DNA from: an uncultured Opitutia bacterium
Lineage (GTDB): Bacteria; Verrucomicrobiota; Verrucomicrobiia; Opitutales; Opitutaceae
Assembly: GCA_903862955.1 (NCBI GenBank)
Contig: CAIPAH010000023.1
Coordinates: forward strand, 62,001-126,000
DNA: 64,000 bases
Direction: 5' to 3'
A model generated the notes under the pieces. The model had not been told where the DNA came from. It saw only the letters and a program-made list of their open reading frames with translations, and made no database searches. Numbering within the stretch: position 1 is the stretch's first letter; each line of letters opens with the position of its first letter. Shown piece after piece: positions 23,052-32,434 of this stretch. Both the position numbers and the translations under genes were made by a program.

Positions 23052-23413
23052 TAGTTGGAAGTTGAGCGGGCCTTGATCAAGGCGCCGAGCATTCTGCCAA
23101 TGGCGATGCACTCTGATTCACGCGAGGCAAATTCGTTGGGACTCAATAGACCAACGTCCATGGCGATCTCGAGTTGGGTGCGGACCTCGGCCAGGGAGCC
23201 TTTGGCAATGAAGAAAAATCGAACTGAATCACGGTCCGTGTCCCGTTCATCGCCCTAGGCAATGTTGGAAGGGACACTGACCGCTGCCCGTCGAAGTTGG
23301 TCCCGCAAGCAAAAATCCCGCGCAAGCGGGCCGGTCGCGGTGAGCCGATAAATGGCAACAGCCAGCTGCTTTGCATCTGACCAAACCTTGAGCTGCTTAA
23401 AGCCTATACCCAT
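23051..23413 (-). pseudogene. Four-helix-bundle (23S IVP-type) protein gene interrupted by an in-frame TAG
   Basis: From ATG 23413 the frame encodes MGIGFKQLKVWSDAKQLAV, then RAAVSVPSNIA, the hallmark of the four-helix-bundle family (S23/IVP-like, ~115-125 aa). A TAG (23257-23255) follows exactly where the invariant Glu of the IAEG motif belongs. The same frame then continues without a stop for 67 codons: GDERDTDRDSVRFFFIAKGS, LAEVRTQLEIAMDVG, to a TAA at 23053-23051. The full frame of 120 codons fits the family length. One base change (GAG to TAG) explains it. It starts 5 nt after rfbB and its TAA overlaps the rfbA start. The family has no firm biochemical role. Readthrough or a sequencing error are alternatives. 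Confidence 0.85.
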
Positions 23414-23418
23414 CGCCT

Positions 23419-24486
23419 CTAGCGCTTGGCCCCGAGCCGTTCGCGCGCATAACGCGTCGCTGTAATATTTGCGCACCATTCGCGATGTCCCAGATACCAA
23501 TCGACGGTCTTGGCGATGCCGGTGGTGAAATTCTCCCTCGGCTTCCAGCCGAGCTCGCGCTGGAGCTTGCCGCAGTCGATGGCGTAGCGGCGGTCGTGCC
23601 CCGGGCGGTCGGCGACGTATTTGACCTGCGTGATGTAGCCCTGGCCGTCGGCGCGCGGGGACTTTTTGTCGAGCAGGGCGCAGATCGTCTGCACGATCTC
23701 GATGTTGGGTTTCTCGTTCAGGCCGCCGATGTTGTAGGTCTCGCCAACGCGGCCCTTCTGCAGCACGAGCCAGATGGCGGCGGCGTGGTCCTCGACGTAG
23801 AGCCAGTCGCGGATCTGCTGGCCGTCGCCGTAAACGGGCAGGGGCTTCCCCTCGAGGGCGTTGAGGATCATCAGCGGGATCAGCTTCTCAGGGAAGTGGT
23901 AGGGCCCGTAGTTATTCGAACAGTTGGTCGTAAGCGTCGGCAGGTGATACGTGTGCTGGTAGGCGCGCACGAGGTGGTCGCTGGCGGCCTTGGACGCGGC
24001 GTAGGGACTGTTGGGCGCGAACGGCGTTTCCTCGGTGAATGCCGGATCGGTTGCGGAGAGTGTGCCGTAAACCTCGTCGGTGGAGACATGGAGGAAGCGG
24101 AACGCAGCCTTCCTTGCCTCGGGCAATTTCGTCCAGTGTTGGCGAGCGCAGTTGAGCAGCCGCAGCGTGCCGACGACGTTGGTCTGGATGAACGGCTCAG
24201 GGGAATCGATCGAGCGATCCACGTGCGACTCGGCGGCGAAGTTGACGATCGCGTCGATCGCATGCTCCTCGAGCAGCTTGGTCACGAGCGCCGTGTCGCC
24301 GATGTCGCCCTGCGCAAACACATAGCGCGGGTCGCCCGCGAGGTCGGCGAGGTTGGCGGGGTTGCCGGCATACGTGAGCGCGTCGAGGTTGACGAGTTTC
24401 CCGAGGGGCGAGCCCTTTTCGGTCAGACGCTGGCGGATGAAATTGGAGCCGATGAAGCCGCAGCCCCCGGTGACGAGTAAGTTCAT
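23419..24486 (-). CDS. rfbB: dTDP-glucose 4,6-dehydratase
   Basis: 355 aa, ATG 24486, overlapping the stop of the upstream gene by 4 nt (ATGA). It removes water from dTDP-glucose to give dTDP-4-keto-6-deoxyglucose, using bound NAD+. Visible features: Rossmann motif [26 protein letters not shown], the catalytic region [11 protein letters not shown], the YxxxK pair in [13 protein letters not shown], and [17 protein letters not shown]. All are canonical for RfbB/RmlB, and the length is typical. It works directly after RfbA, encoded downstream with the broken four-helix-bundle gene between them. No rfbC is found in the window. Confidence 0.97.
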   Translation of the reverse strand: MNLLVTGGCGFIGSNFIRQRLTEKGSPLGKLVNLDALTYAGNPANLADLAGDPRYVFAQGDIGDTALVTKLLEEHAIDAIVNFAAESHVDRSIDSPEPFIQTNVVGTLRLLNCARQHWTKLPEARKAAFRFLHVSTDEVYGTLSATDPAFTEETPFAPNSPYAASKAASDHLVRAYQHTYHLPTLTTNCSNNYGPYHFPEKLIPLMILNALEGKPLPVYGDGQQIRDWLYVEDHAAAIWLVLQKGRVGETYNIGGLNEKPNIEIVQTICALLDKKSPRADGQGYITQVKYVADRPGHDRRYAIDCGKLQRELGWKPRENFTTGIAKTVDWYLGHREWCANITATRYARERLGAKR

Positions 24487-25364
24487 GAAACGGAAGGGGA
24501 TTTTTCCCAGTTGCGCAGGGCCGTCTCGACGGCGGCGTGGACCTCGGTGAGGCGGATGCCGACGCGGGCGAGCTTGGTGGAGTCCATCACGCAGTTGGAG
24601 CGCGGGGTCTTGGCGGCGACTTTCATGAAGTCGGCTTCACTGGGGAAAAACTCGTATTTCTTCGGGTGCACGCCGCTTTTCTCGATCAGCGCCACGACCT
24701 CGTGGGTGGTAATGGCGCCGGGGTTGGTGACGTTGTAGGTGCCAAAGGGCACGCGTTTTTCCCAGCAGGCGAGGGTGGCGGCGCAGAACTCGTCGAGCTG
24801 AGAGATGGAATTGGTCGCGGCCAGCAGGCGCGGGTAGCGCATCAGCTTGGTGAGGTAGTTGCGGGGCGTGTCCACTTCGTTGAACGGGATGCGCAGGCGC
24901 CACACGAAGAGGTTGGGGCGGCCGGCGAGCACCTCCTCACCGAGGGCCTTGGTGCCGCTGTAGAACGAGCAATTGTCCTGGCGGAAGGTGAAGTTGGGCT
25001 CGTCGGCCTCGCTGAAACCCGAGCCATCGGGCCGCGCGCCGGTGAAGATGCAGCCGGAGGAGACGTGGCCCCAGGGCACGCCGGCGGTGGTGCAGGACTC
25101 GGCGACGAGGCCCGGCAGGACGGCATTGCCCATCAGGCACTCACCCTTGTGGAGTTCGCAGGCGTCCACGTTGGGCTTGCCGGTGTAGCCGGCGGCGTTG
25201 ATGAGGAATTCCGGGCGGTCTGCGCGCAGGGCGGCAGAGAGGACGGCGGGGTTGGTGTAGTCCAGATCGGCCCGGCGCAGGTTGCGAAACGGGATGCCCT
25301 TGCGTGCGAGCAGGGCTTGATACGCCTGGCCGACATAACCGGAACCTCCGAGCAGATAAATCAT
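24483..25364 (-). CDS. NRS/ER-like bifunctional 4-keto-6-deoxyglucose 3,5-epimerase/4-reductase
   Basis: 293 aa, ATG 25364. Extended SDR with [17 protein letters not shown] at the N-terminus. It occupies the RmlD position, but its sequence follows plant NRS/ER (UER1, and the C-terminal half of RHM) more than bacterial Rml[41 protein letters not shown], the YxxxK segment [43 protein letters not shown] and [12 protein letters not shown]. The plant enzyme does both the 3,5-epimerisation and the 4-reduction that RmlC and RmlD normally share. That would explain why rfbC is absent beside rfbA and rfbB. The assignment rests on remembered motifs; a plain RmlD-like reductase is the alternative. Confidence 0.85.
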   Translation of the reverse strand: MIYLLGGSGYVGQAYQALLARKGIPFRNLRRADLDYTNPAVLSAALRADRPEFLINAAGYTGKPNVDACELHKGECLMGNAVLPGLVAESCTTAGVPWGHVSSGCIFTGARPDGSGFSEADEPNFTFRQDNCSFYSGTKALGEEVLAGRPNLFVWRLRIPFNEVDTPRNYLTKLMRYPRLLAATNSISQLDEFCAATLACWEKRVPFGTYNVTNPGAITTHEVVALIEKSGVHPKKYEFFPSEADFMKVAAKTPRSNCVMDSTKLARVGIRLTEVHAAVETALRNWEKSPSVS

Positions 25365-25412
25365 GATGGACGATGGAATCCCGCGACGGGAGACGAAAAA
25401 CGTGGAAGGATA

Positions 25413-26198
25413 TTACGACTTGGGAAGCTCATTCTTCTTCCGGTAATCGCCCCGGCTGAAGTATTTCTCGAGCCAGACGTAGGCGCAGATGAAAAAATAG
25501 CGGCTGCCCATCTCGCTGATCTTGAGCTTGGGCACGCCGTGTTTCCGGTTTTGCCAGGAAATGGGAATCACGGTCCAGGTGTAGCCGCGCACGATGGCTT
25601 TCAGCGGCATTTCGACGGTGAGGTTGAAATGGGGCGACAAATATGGCCGGCAGCCCTCGATGACCGTTCGGCGGTAGGCCTTGAAGGCGTTCGTGGTGTC
25701 GTTGAGGGGAATATTGAAGCCGACCCGCACGAGAAAGTTGGCGATGCGGTTAACGAAAAGTTTCACCCGCGGATAGTCGATAACCTGGCCGCCCTTGACG
25801 AAACGGCTGCCGAACACGCATTCCCAGCCCTCGTTGAGCAGCCGCCAGTAGCGGACGGCGTCGTCGGGGGAGTCGGACGCATCGGCCATCATGATGGTGC
25901 AGGCGTCGCCTTTGATGTTGTTGAGCCCGCAGATCACCGCCCGGCCGAAGCCGTGGGCGCCCAGGTTCTGCACGGGCGCCAGCGTGGGAATGGAGCGGCG
26001 CAGATCCTGGAGCACGGCCCAGGTGCGGTCGGAACTGCCATCGTCGACGACCACGATCTCATGGTTCACCTGCTCCCGGACGAAGGTCTCGTAAATGCCG
26101 GTGACGGTGTGCGGCAGCGATTCCTCCTCGTTGTGCGCGGGGATCACCACGCTGTAGAGGGCGATGGGTGCCGGGGCGAAGGGGGTGGCGGAACGCAT
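25413..26198 (-). CDS. Glycosyltransferase family 2, dolichol-phosphate-mannose-synthase-like
   Basis: 261 aa, ATG 26198. Motifs: SVVIPAHNEEESLPHT, IVVVDDGSSDRTW and MMADASDSPDDAVRY at the metal-binding position (DAS rather than the usual DAD), FGSRFVKGG, and TTNAFKAYRR. There are no C-terminal membrane spans, as in yeast-type catalytic DPM subunits. The family makes polyprenyl-phosphate sugars at the cytoplasmic face, which GT-C enzymes then use outside. It lies 18 nt from the methyltransferase upstream and 48 nt from the epimerase-reductase gene downstream, so it is probably part of the same - strand operon. Confidence 0.9.
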   Translation of the reverse strand: MRSATPFAPAPIALYSVVIPAHNEEESLPHTVTGIYETFVREQVNHEIVVVDDGSSDRTWAVLQDLRRSIPTLAPVQNLGAHGFGRAVICGLNNIKGDACTIMMADASDSPDDAVRYWRLLNEGWECVFGSRFVKGGQVIDYPRVKLFVNRIANFLVRVGFNIPLNDTTNAFKAYRRTVIEGCRPYLSPHFNLTVEMPLKAIVRGYTWTVIPISWQNRKHGVPKLKISEMGSRYFFICAYVWLEKYFSRGDYRKKNELPKS

Positions 26199-26216
26199 GG
26201 CGGGTCGGGGCGGCGG

Positions 26217-26885
26217 TCAGGCTGGCTTGCGCGCGATGACGAGGAATTGCCGGCCCTTGATCTTCCACAGCCAGGGCAGCGCGATATACAGCTGCACGAA
26301 GAACATCGGGTATTCGGGCGCGCTCACCATCGTGAAGGGCAGGAAGCGGGGCAGGATCACCTCGATCTCATAGCCCTCGACTTCCATCGCCTCGCCCAGC
26401 GACGCCTCGGTGAGGTAGACATGGTGATCGTAGAAGTCCCAGTATTCGCCGTGGAGGTATTTGACGTTGGGCCCGAGCGCGATCAGCCGTCCGCCGGGCT
26501 TGAGGCACCGCAGGGCGTGGCCGAGCGTGCGATTGAGACAATCCTTGTCTGGCAGGTGCTCGAAAAAATTGCTCGTGAAAACGGCGTCGAGGCTGTTGTC
26601 CGGCAGCGGCCAGGCGGCGGAGCAATCCTGGTGGAGGAATTTCACGTCCGGCCGCAGATGCCGCGGGGCATCCGGATTCAGGTCCATGGCAAACTTGGCG
26701 CCAGCGGGGATGTTGTTGATGAACTCCCCGTAGCCGCAGCCGAGGTCGAGCACGGCGTCGGTGGGCCGGACCCAGCGGCTGAAGAATTTCCGCGTGAGGA
26801 CCTCCCAGACCCGGTTGCGATAGGCCGCCGTGCGGGCGAAGCGGCGGTGATAGATCTTGGAAAGTTCCTGCGGATTGGCGGCCAT
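26217..26885 (-). CDS. Class I SAM-dependent methyltransferase
   Basis: 222 aa from ATG 26885 (MAANPQELSKIYHRRF); the frame is open upstream only as antisense of the epimerase. The SAM-binding motif I is complete: VLDLGCGYGEFINNI. Next come FAMDLNPDAPRHL, TSNFFEHLPDKD (motif II region) and ALRCLKPGGRLIALGPN. The C-terminus has a short hydrophobic stretch (FVQLYIALPWLW). Proteins of this type often sit beside a DPM-like GT2, as here (18-nt gap), and may modify a lipid carrier or a sugar; the substrate is unknown. Confidence 0.9.
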   Translation of the reverse strand: MAANPQELSKIYHRRFARTAAYRNRVWEVLTRKFFSRWVRPTDAVLDLGCGYGEFINNIPAGAKFAMDLNPDAPRHLRPDVKFLHQDCSAAWPLPDNSLDAVFTSNFFEHLPDKDCLNRTLGHALRCLKPGGRLIALGPNVKYLHGEYWDFYDHHVYLTEASLGEAMEVEGYEIEVILPRFLPFTMVSAPEYPMFFVQLYIALPWLWKIKGRQFLVIARKPA

Positions 26886-26899
26886 GCGACGAAGAGGAA

Positions 26900-27967
26900 T
26901 CAGGTCGGGGTGGAGAGTTCGAGCCAGCCGAGATGCAACTCCGCGTGGCGCGCGATTTCCTCGAGGACGGTGGTGGTCGGTGTGACGGGTTGCCAACGCC
27001 AAATTCGCGTCGCCTTCGCGTGATCCAGCACGATCCACGGAATGTCGAACTTCCGGGGCGAGCCATCCGCCACCACGGGGCGCGGCCCGAACCGCTGCTC
27101 GCACCAGTCGCTGAGCTGGCGCAGGGACATCGCGGAGGCGGCGCCGCCGGAAAAGTTCGCCAGGCGTTCGGAGGCAGGGAGGGCGGGTGCGGCCAGCTGC
27201 TTTTCCAGCACCGGGAGAAGATCGTTGGGATGCAGGCAATCGCGCACCTGGTGCCCTTGGCCGCCGAAGCCGAGATATTTAAGGGGGCGCTGGCGGAGCC
27301 AGGCATTGATCCAGAAGGCAAAAATGCCCTGATCCGCGCGGCCGAACTGGCCGGAGCCGGCGAGGACGCCGCAGCGGTTGACGAAAACGGGAAAATCGAA
27401 CGCCTCGCCGTATTCCAAGGCCAGCGCCTCGGACGCGAGCTTGGTGGCACCGTAGAGCGAAATGGGCGCGGTCGTGGCAAATGACTCGTCCACGCCGGCA
27501 GCGGTGAGACCCGGGGGAAGCTTGGCCGCCGGATCGGGTCGGAAGGCATGCGCGGCAGCCACGACCGGCAGGGCGGCGAGGGGAGCGATGGAATAAACGC
27601 GGCTGGTGGAAAGGAGGATGAAGCCGGCTTGGCGGGCCTTGCAGTATTCCAGGATGTTCACCGTGCCGAGGAGGTTGTGGTCCACGAGCTCGCGGGAACT
27701 GGTGCGGCCATCGACGCCGGCGAGCACGCTGGCGTTCGCGGCGGCGTCGATCACGAAGTCGGCGGCCGGAAGCACATCCATCTCTGCGGCATTGCGCAGG
27801 TCAGCGGTGAGAACCTTGATCCCCAAACGCTGGAGCGGCTCGCGGTTGGTTTCGCTGCCCGGGCGGATGAAATTGTCGAAGCCAGTGACCTGATGACCGG
27901 CGGCAACGAGCCCTTTCGCCAGCGTACTCCCGACAAAACCGCAGATGCCGGTGATAAGAATGCGCAT
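26900..27967 (-). CDS. NAD-dependent epimerase (CDP-paratose/tyvelose-epimerase-like extended SDR)
   Basis: 355 aa, ATG 27967. The Rossmann motif is ITGICGFVGSTLAKGL, followed by GFDNFIRPGSETNREPL, a phrase usual in the CDP-paratose 2-epimerase group. Catalytic residues are present: LLSTSRVYSI and the YxxxK segment SLYGATKLASEAL. Later come GGQGHQVRDCLHPNDL and a normal C-terminal substrate domain. It probably epimerises or dehydrates a nucleotide sugar; the exact substrate is not decidable. The gap to the methyltransferase downstream is 14 nt. It lies 60 nt downstream of the TonB receptor gene on the same strand. Confidence 0.88.
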   Translation of the reverse strand: MRILITGICGFVGSTLAKGLVAAGHQVTGFDNFIRPGSETNREPLQRLGIKVLTADLRNAAEMDVLPAADFVIDAAANASVLAGVDGRTSSRELVDHNLLGTVNILEYCKARQAGFILLSTSRVYSIAPLAALPVVAAAHAFRPDPAAKLPPGLTAAGVDESFATTAPISLYGATKLASEALALEYGEAFDFPVFVNRCGVLAGSGQFGRADQGIFAFWINAWLRQRPLKYLGFGGQGHQVRDCLHPNDLLPVLEKQLAAPALPASERLANFSGGAASAMSLRQLSDWCEQRFGPRPVVADGSPRKFDIPWIVLDHAKATRIWRWQPVTPTTTVLEEIARHAELHLGWLELSTPT

Positions 27968-28027
27968 GTGCGAACAAGGAAACAGAGCCGTCCGGGCAGG
28001 TGAAGCGGGAAATGGCCCTGCAGCGGC

Positions 28028-31000
28028 TCAAAACGTCGCCGTCACCGACAACGAGAGGGTACGGCCGCGCCAGTCACCATAGGGCTGGACCCCGGCGCCC
28101 GTGGAATCGTTCGCATATTTGGGAAATGGGGACGCGAAGACGTTGTTGACCCGCAATTGACCGCGCAGCCCATAGCGCGGACTCAGCCACGGCAGCCACC
28201 GGCCCAAGTCGCTCTGGAGAAACGCGTCAAACTGCCAGAACGGCTGAATTTCGGAGCCACCCTGACTGGGCTGCTCCGCCACGGGGAGCACGCGCGAATG
28301 AAAATAATGTCCCTCGACGCCGAAACCGTAGAGGTTGTTCGACCACCCGGCGCCGAAATTGGAGCGGTAGCGGAGCAGCCCCGACGCGAGCCCATCAGGA
28401 TGGCGCAGTTCGTCCACCGTCGGGGACGTGGGGAAAACCTGTCGCTCATATTTCTGGAAATAGACCAGCCGACCATACAGCTCCAGCGTGCCCCCGGCGC
28501 AGTCCATCCAGGCGTAGTCCACCGCCAGGTTCCAGTTTTGCGAATCGCGCGACGCGACGTTGACCGCGCCCGTGATCAGCGACGTCGCGACACCCAAGGA
28601 ATGCGGGTCGCCGGGGGCCAGCGGGGCGCGAATGACGCGTTCGGGGAAGATCGATTCGACATCGAGGAGCCCTTGCGGGTCCAGCACCGCCACCTCGTTA
28701 ACCTTGTGGGTATCCACAAAGTCCAGCGAGGCCCGGAAACGATGGGTCCGGCCGCGCTGCCAGATAACGCCTGCCGTTTGGGTCACAGCTTCCTCGGGAC
28801 GCAAATTGGGGTCCTGCGCGTCATTGGCGGACACGAGGTAACTCTGATTGCGGGCGGGGTCGTAGATGGCGGCATAACTGACCCCGGTGTCGGTCCCCGT
28901 CCCAGCGGTGATCGGACGACTCAAGGTCGGCGTGGGGACGCGATTGGATGTGGTGACGCTGCCGCGCAGGGAAATCCCGTGGTTGAAGTCGAGCTTCAGG
29001 GCAAAGGTCGGAGCCACGTTGGATTCGCGGGAAGTGCCCGCGGCGATGTAACGCACGGCCACGTCGCCCTGGACGCTGTGCAGCCACGCCGGAAGCCAGC
29101 GGTCAGGCAACAGCGGCGCCTGCATTTCCCCGAAAACGCTGTAGCGCTGCAGCGTGCGGCCGCTCCACTCCGCAGGCGGGTGAGCCAGCGTGCCGTCGGC
29201 GAAATACGGCTGCTCGAGGTAGCTGCCCAGGTGATTCCGCCGATAGTCGCCCCCGAAGTTGATCATCCCGACGCCCGTGGGCAGGAGGACATACTCATTG
29301 GTGACCCGCACCGCGGCATCAATCGTGTCGTAGTTGCCCAGTGTCACGAAGTGGCCCACGCCCCCATAGTAGATGAGGGCCCGGTCGTAGAAGGCCTGGG
29401 GCGGCCCGTGGACTTGCGTGTCGCGCAGCGGATTGTAGATGCCGTCATCGACGAGTTGCTGCCAGCGGTCCGCATCGACGCCCGCCACGCCGCGATACTT
29501 CACGAGGTTGTGGGAATACTGGGTGTCGAGCGACACCCGCCACTCCGACGGAAGTTTAGCCAGCAGCCCGACGACGGCCGACGCGAAATCGAGGCGGGCT
29601 TCGCTGTAATTTTCGCCGAGGAGCGGGGCGACTTCGTTCAACGAGACTTTGACGTCCTGGTGAAAGGGATTGAACGGGGAACTCGAGGAAAGATCCAAGT
29701 CGGCGGTGAACACATCGAAGCCGCGATGGACGACCGTGTGCACGTAGGTGCCGTCCACGCCGACCTGCAGCCACGGGCGGACGTCGTAGGCGACGGAGAG
29801 GAAATAGGCGGAGCGTTTTTGCTGCCGGCCGAAGGGGTATTGGAGACTGTCCGGTGACGCGGCGAAATCGCCCGGGGCGGAAAAGAAGCCGAAGTTGCGC
29901 ACGCCTTCGCGCCCGGCGAACGCCGCCAGGCCGCCGGTGCCGTCTGCGCCCGGGGTCACGGAGGTCACTGTGGGTGATCCCGGGCCGAACAGCGGAGTCT
30001 GATCGGCGCTGCGGACATTCGGGGTTGCGCGGAAGACGGGATCGTCCAGCGCGACGGAGGCGGACGGGCGGGCTTGGTGGTAGCGCAGTTCGGCTTCCGT
30101 GGGCGGAGTGGCCGACGTGAAGCTGGCATTCAGCCGCAGCCGCAGCGCCCCATCCAGCAGCGTCTGGCCATTCATGAGCGAAAGGGACGATTGGGAGGCA
30201 TCGAAACCGCCCAGCGCGTTGGTGTAGGTGCCGGTCACCTCGGTGGCGTTGATGTCGCGGCCGGAGCGCAGCACGATATTGATGACGCCGCCGACGGCCG
30301 TGCCGTTGTAGAGCGCGGAGGCCGACACTGGCAGCACTTCCACCTGCTGGACCATGCTCAGCGGGATGAAATTCACGTCCGGGGGCAGGGTGCCGCCCAC
30401 GTTGGTCAGCACTTCGGGCAGGCGTCGGCCGTTGACGAGCACGACCGTCTCATCGGCGCCGTAGCCGCGCAAATTCAGGTTGGTGCTGCCGGCGACAAAG
30501 CTGTCCTGCGCGCCGTTTTGCTCCGGCGGATGGGTGCCGGCGTCGCTTTCCAGGATGACCCGCCGGAGAAATTCATTCAAGTCGACGACGCCGCTGCGGG
30601 TGATTTGCGCGCGATCGTAGATGGAATAGGGCAGCGGATCGTTCACGGTGCGCGGGAGATCCAGGTTGCCGGTGGCCGACGGATGGACGAAGGGCGTTTC
30701 ACTGCGATCAAACGGCTGCCGCCGCTCGACCTTCGCCTCGACGATGTAGGGTTCGAGCTGCGTCAGGTCGCTGGCCGGCTTGAGCGACTGGGTTTCGAGC
30801 GTCACGCTCCGTCCGCGTTCCACGTGAATGCCGGTGATTTCCAGCATCTGGTAACCGGTCGCGGTGACCAACAGCTCGTAGGTGCCCGGCGGCACACCTT
30901 CGAAACTGAATTCGCCCTTGGAATCCGTGAGGGTGGAATCGCGGAGGCGGTTCAGGCTGACGCGGACGACCGGAGCCGGGACGCCATCGGGCGCGAGCAG

Positions 31001-31357
31001 CCGTCCATGAATTGAACCGGTGGGCACCGTGGCCGCCACCACGACAAACTTTTCCGTCCCGTTGCGCCGCGGCACAAACCCGCTGTTGCGCAGGAGCGCG
31101 ACAATCGCCGCCATCGGTTCATAGCGGCCCACCACCGCGTTGGCTTGCGCATGGCTCAGGTCATCGAAGGAAAAAAGCACTTCGACTTTCGCCTGCCTGG
31201 AAAACGCCAGCAGCGCGTCCGCGGCGGTCTGCGCAGGGATATCAAAATCCATCGGCGCTCCCCGGCCCACGGCGGGAGCCAGCCCCAACCCCACTACGAG
31301 CCACTGCACTGCGAGCAAAATCAGGATTCTGGCGCGCGGAGTGGAAGGGAGGCTCAA
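28028..31357 (-). CDS. TonB-dependent receptor with STN and carboxypeptidase-regulatory-like domains
   Basis: 1109 aa. Domain order: signal peptide (~1-34, hydrophobic ILILLAVQWLVVGLGL); STN/secretin-type signalling domain (~36-108, from FDIPAQTAADALLAFSRQA); carboxypeptidase-regulatory-like beta domain (~113-190, GSIHGRLLAPDG and GEFSFEGVPPGTYELLV); plug (~240-370, LNLRGYGADETVVLVNGRRL); 22-strand-type barrel ending in VTATF with the expected terminal Phe. It imports a large or scarce ligand across the outer membrane and, through the STN domain, can signal to FecR. It is encoded after the sigma and fecR genes, the standard cell-surface-signalling arrangement. There is no SusD-like partner, so this is not a typical Sus pair. 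The ligand is unknown. Confidence 0.95.
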   Translation of the reverse strand: MSLPSTPRARILILLAVQWLVVGLGLAPAVGRGAPMDFDIPAQTAADALLAFSRQAKVEVLFSFDDLSHAQANAVVGRYEPMAAIVALLRNSGFVPRRNGTEKFVVVAATVPTGSIHGRLLAPDGVPAPVVRVSLNRLRDSTLTDSKGEFSFEGVPPGTYELLVTATGYQMLEITGIHVERGRSVTLETQSLKPASDLTQLEPYIVEAKVERRQPFDRSETPFVHPSATGNLDLPRTVNDPLPYSIYDRAQITRSGVVDLNEFLRRVILESDAGTHPPEQNGAQDSFVAGSTNLNLRGYGADETVVLVNGRRLPEVLTNVGGTLPPDVNFIPLSMVQQVEVLPVSASALYNGTAVGGVINIVLRSGRDINATEVTGTYTNALGGFDASQSSLSLMNGQTLLDGALRLRLNASFTSATPPTEAELRYHQARPSASVALDDPVFRATPNVRSADQTPLFGPGSPTVTSVTPGADGTGGLAAFAGREGVRNFGFFSAPGDFAASPDSLQYPFGRQQKRSAYFLSVAYDVRPWLQVGVDGTYVHTVVHRGFDVFTADLDLSSSSPFNPFHQDVKVSLNEVAPLLGENYSEARLDFASAVVGLLAKLPSEWRVSLDTQYSHNLVKYRGVAGVDADRWQQLVDDGIYNPLRDTQVHGPPQAFYDRALIYYGGVGHFVTLGNYDTIDAAVRVTNEYVLLPTGVGMINFGGDYRRNHLGSYLEQPYFADGTLAHPPAEWSGRTLQRYSVFGEMQAPLLPDRWLPAWLHSVQGDVAVRYIAAGTSRESNVAPTFALKLDFNHGISLRGSVTTSNRVPTPTLSRPITAGTGTDTGVSYAAIYDPARNQSYLVSANDAQDPNLRPEEAVTQTAGVIWQRGRTHRFRASLDFVDTHKVNEVAVLDPQGLLDVESIFPERVIRAPLAPGDPHSLGVATSLITGAVNVASRDSQNWNLAVDYAWMDCAGGTLELYGRLVYFQKYERQVFPTSPTVDELRHPDGLASGLLRYRSNFGAGWSNNLYGFGVEGHYFHSRVLPVAEQPSQGGSEIQPFWQFDAFLQSDLGRWLPWLSPRYGLRGQLRVNNVFASPFPKYANDSTGAGVQPYGDWRGRTLSLSVTATF

Positions 31358-31390
31358 GGTGGGAAGTGGAGAGTTGGCCAGGCCCAGCCG

Positions 31391-32434
31391 TCATCGGCTG
31401 GGACCGCTTGCGGGGCTTGCCGTCGGGCGCGAATTTGTCGGACCGATTTGAATGGTTCCGCTCAGCCCGCGGGAGACGCGCACCGGCAGGAACGATTCGA
31501 GTGCGGAAAGGAAACCGTCGAGATCGTCCAGGCTGAAGCGCCCGCCCACGCTGAGATTGGCCACCGCGGGATCGGCGGAGATGCCCCGTCCATGGTAGTG
31601 GGCGAAGCGGGCCAGCGCGTCGCTGAGCGGCACGCCGTGAAATACCACCTGCCCCTGTCGCCACGCCACGGCGTCATCGATCGCGGCCGCGGACAGCCCC
31701 GTCACGGTGAAACCATGGCTGCCGTTTGAAAGCTTGTCGCCCGCCCGCAGGGCAATGGGGGCGCCGGGCTGGCCGGGTCCATTTTCCTCGGGACGAACCT
31801 GCACAGAGCCTTCCACGACGAGCACCTCGAGCGTGGACGTGGTCTCCGCCCGCACATCGAACACCGTGCCCGTGACCCGCACCGAACCCGACGGAGTCTC
31901 CACGATGAACGGGCGGGCCGGATCCTTGGTCACGGTGAAGAACGCCTCGCCGCTCGCGAGCCGCACGCGGCGTTCGACGGGCCCGAGCTCGATTTGCAGG
32001 CTGGTCTGGGCGTTCAATTCGGCCCGCGTCCCGTCCGCCAGGGTCAGGGACTGCCGCTGGGCGACGGGCGTGGCAATGCGCTCCACCTGGCTGCGGTGAC
32101 GCCCCGGACTCAGGGTGAGCACCACCGCGGCGATGGCCGCCGCAGCAGCCAGGCCGGTGGCGAGCCACGGAAAGCGCCAGGTGCGCTTTGGGGGCGAAAT
32201 TTCCTGCGGCAGTTCAATCGCGCCGTGGGCGGCGAGCGTCGGGAGCAACAATTCGAGATCGGCGGAAAACTGGCAGTAGAGGGACAGGAGCGTGCGATGG
32301 GACGGATCCTTGGCCAGCCAGGCGTTGAGCTCGTTCTGGTCGGCCGCGGAAAGAACGGAGCCGTCGAGTCGGGCCGCCCAATAGGAAGCCAGCTCGTCGG
32401 GCTCCGTCGGATAATTCGGATTGGATGAGTTCAT
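31391..32434 (-). CDS. FecR-family anti-sigma / signal transducer
   Basis: 347 aa; ATG overlaps the sigma factor stop by 4 nt. The N-terminal cytoplasmic domain (~12-60, DELASYWAARLDGSVLSAAD, LNAWLAKDPSHR) binds the sigma factor in this family. A single membrane span lies at ~88-108 (WLATGLAAAAAIAAVVLTL). The periplasmic FecR domain (~115-225) includes LADGTRAELNAQTSL, ASGEAFFTVTKD and TGTVFDV. A C-terminal DUF4974/STN-like domain (~255-325) includes VVFHGVPLSDALARFAHYHG and contacts the receptor's signalling domain. It relays ligand binding at the receptor to the sigma factor. The TonB receptor gene follows after 33 nt. Confidence 0.95.
   Translation of the reverse strand: MNSSNPNYPTEPDELASYWAARLDGSVLSAADQNELNAWLAKDPSHRTLLSLYCQFSADLELLLPTLAAHGAIELPQEISPPKRTWRFPWLATGLAAAAAIAAVVLTLSPGRHRSQVERIATPVAQRQSLTLADGTRAELNAQTSLQIELGPVERRVRLASGEAFFTVTKDPARPFIVETPSGSVRVTGTVFDVRAETTSTLEVLVVEGSVQVRPEENGPGQPGAPIALRAGDKLSNGSHGFTVTGLSAAAIDDAVAWRQGQVVFHGVPLSDALARFAHYHGRGISADPAVANLSVGGRFSLDDLDGFLSALESFLPVRVSRGLSGTIQIGPTNSRPTASPASGPSR

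Noticed and set aside
23143-23376. A + or - strand frameshift explaining the split four-helix-bundle gene
   Set aside because: The downstream half is in the same frame as the upstream half. A single in-frame TAG, not a frameshift, explains the break; the 77-codon open frame at this place is a shadow.
28028-31357. SusC-type polysaccharide importer
   Set aside because: No SusD-like lipoprotein lies beside it, and the gene sits behind sigma and fecR genes as signalling receptors do. An STN domain alone does not make it SusC.
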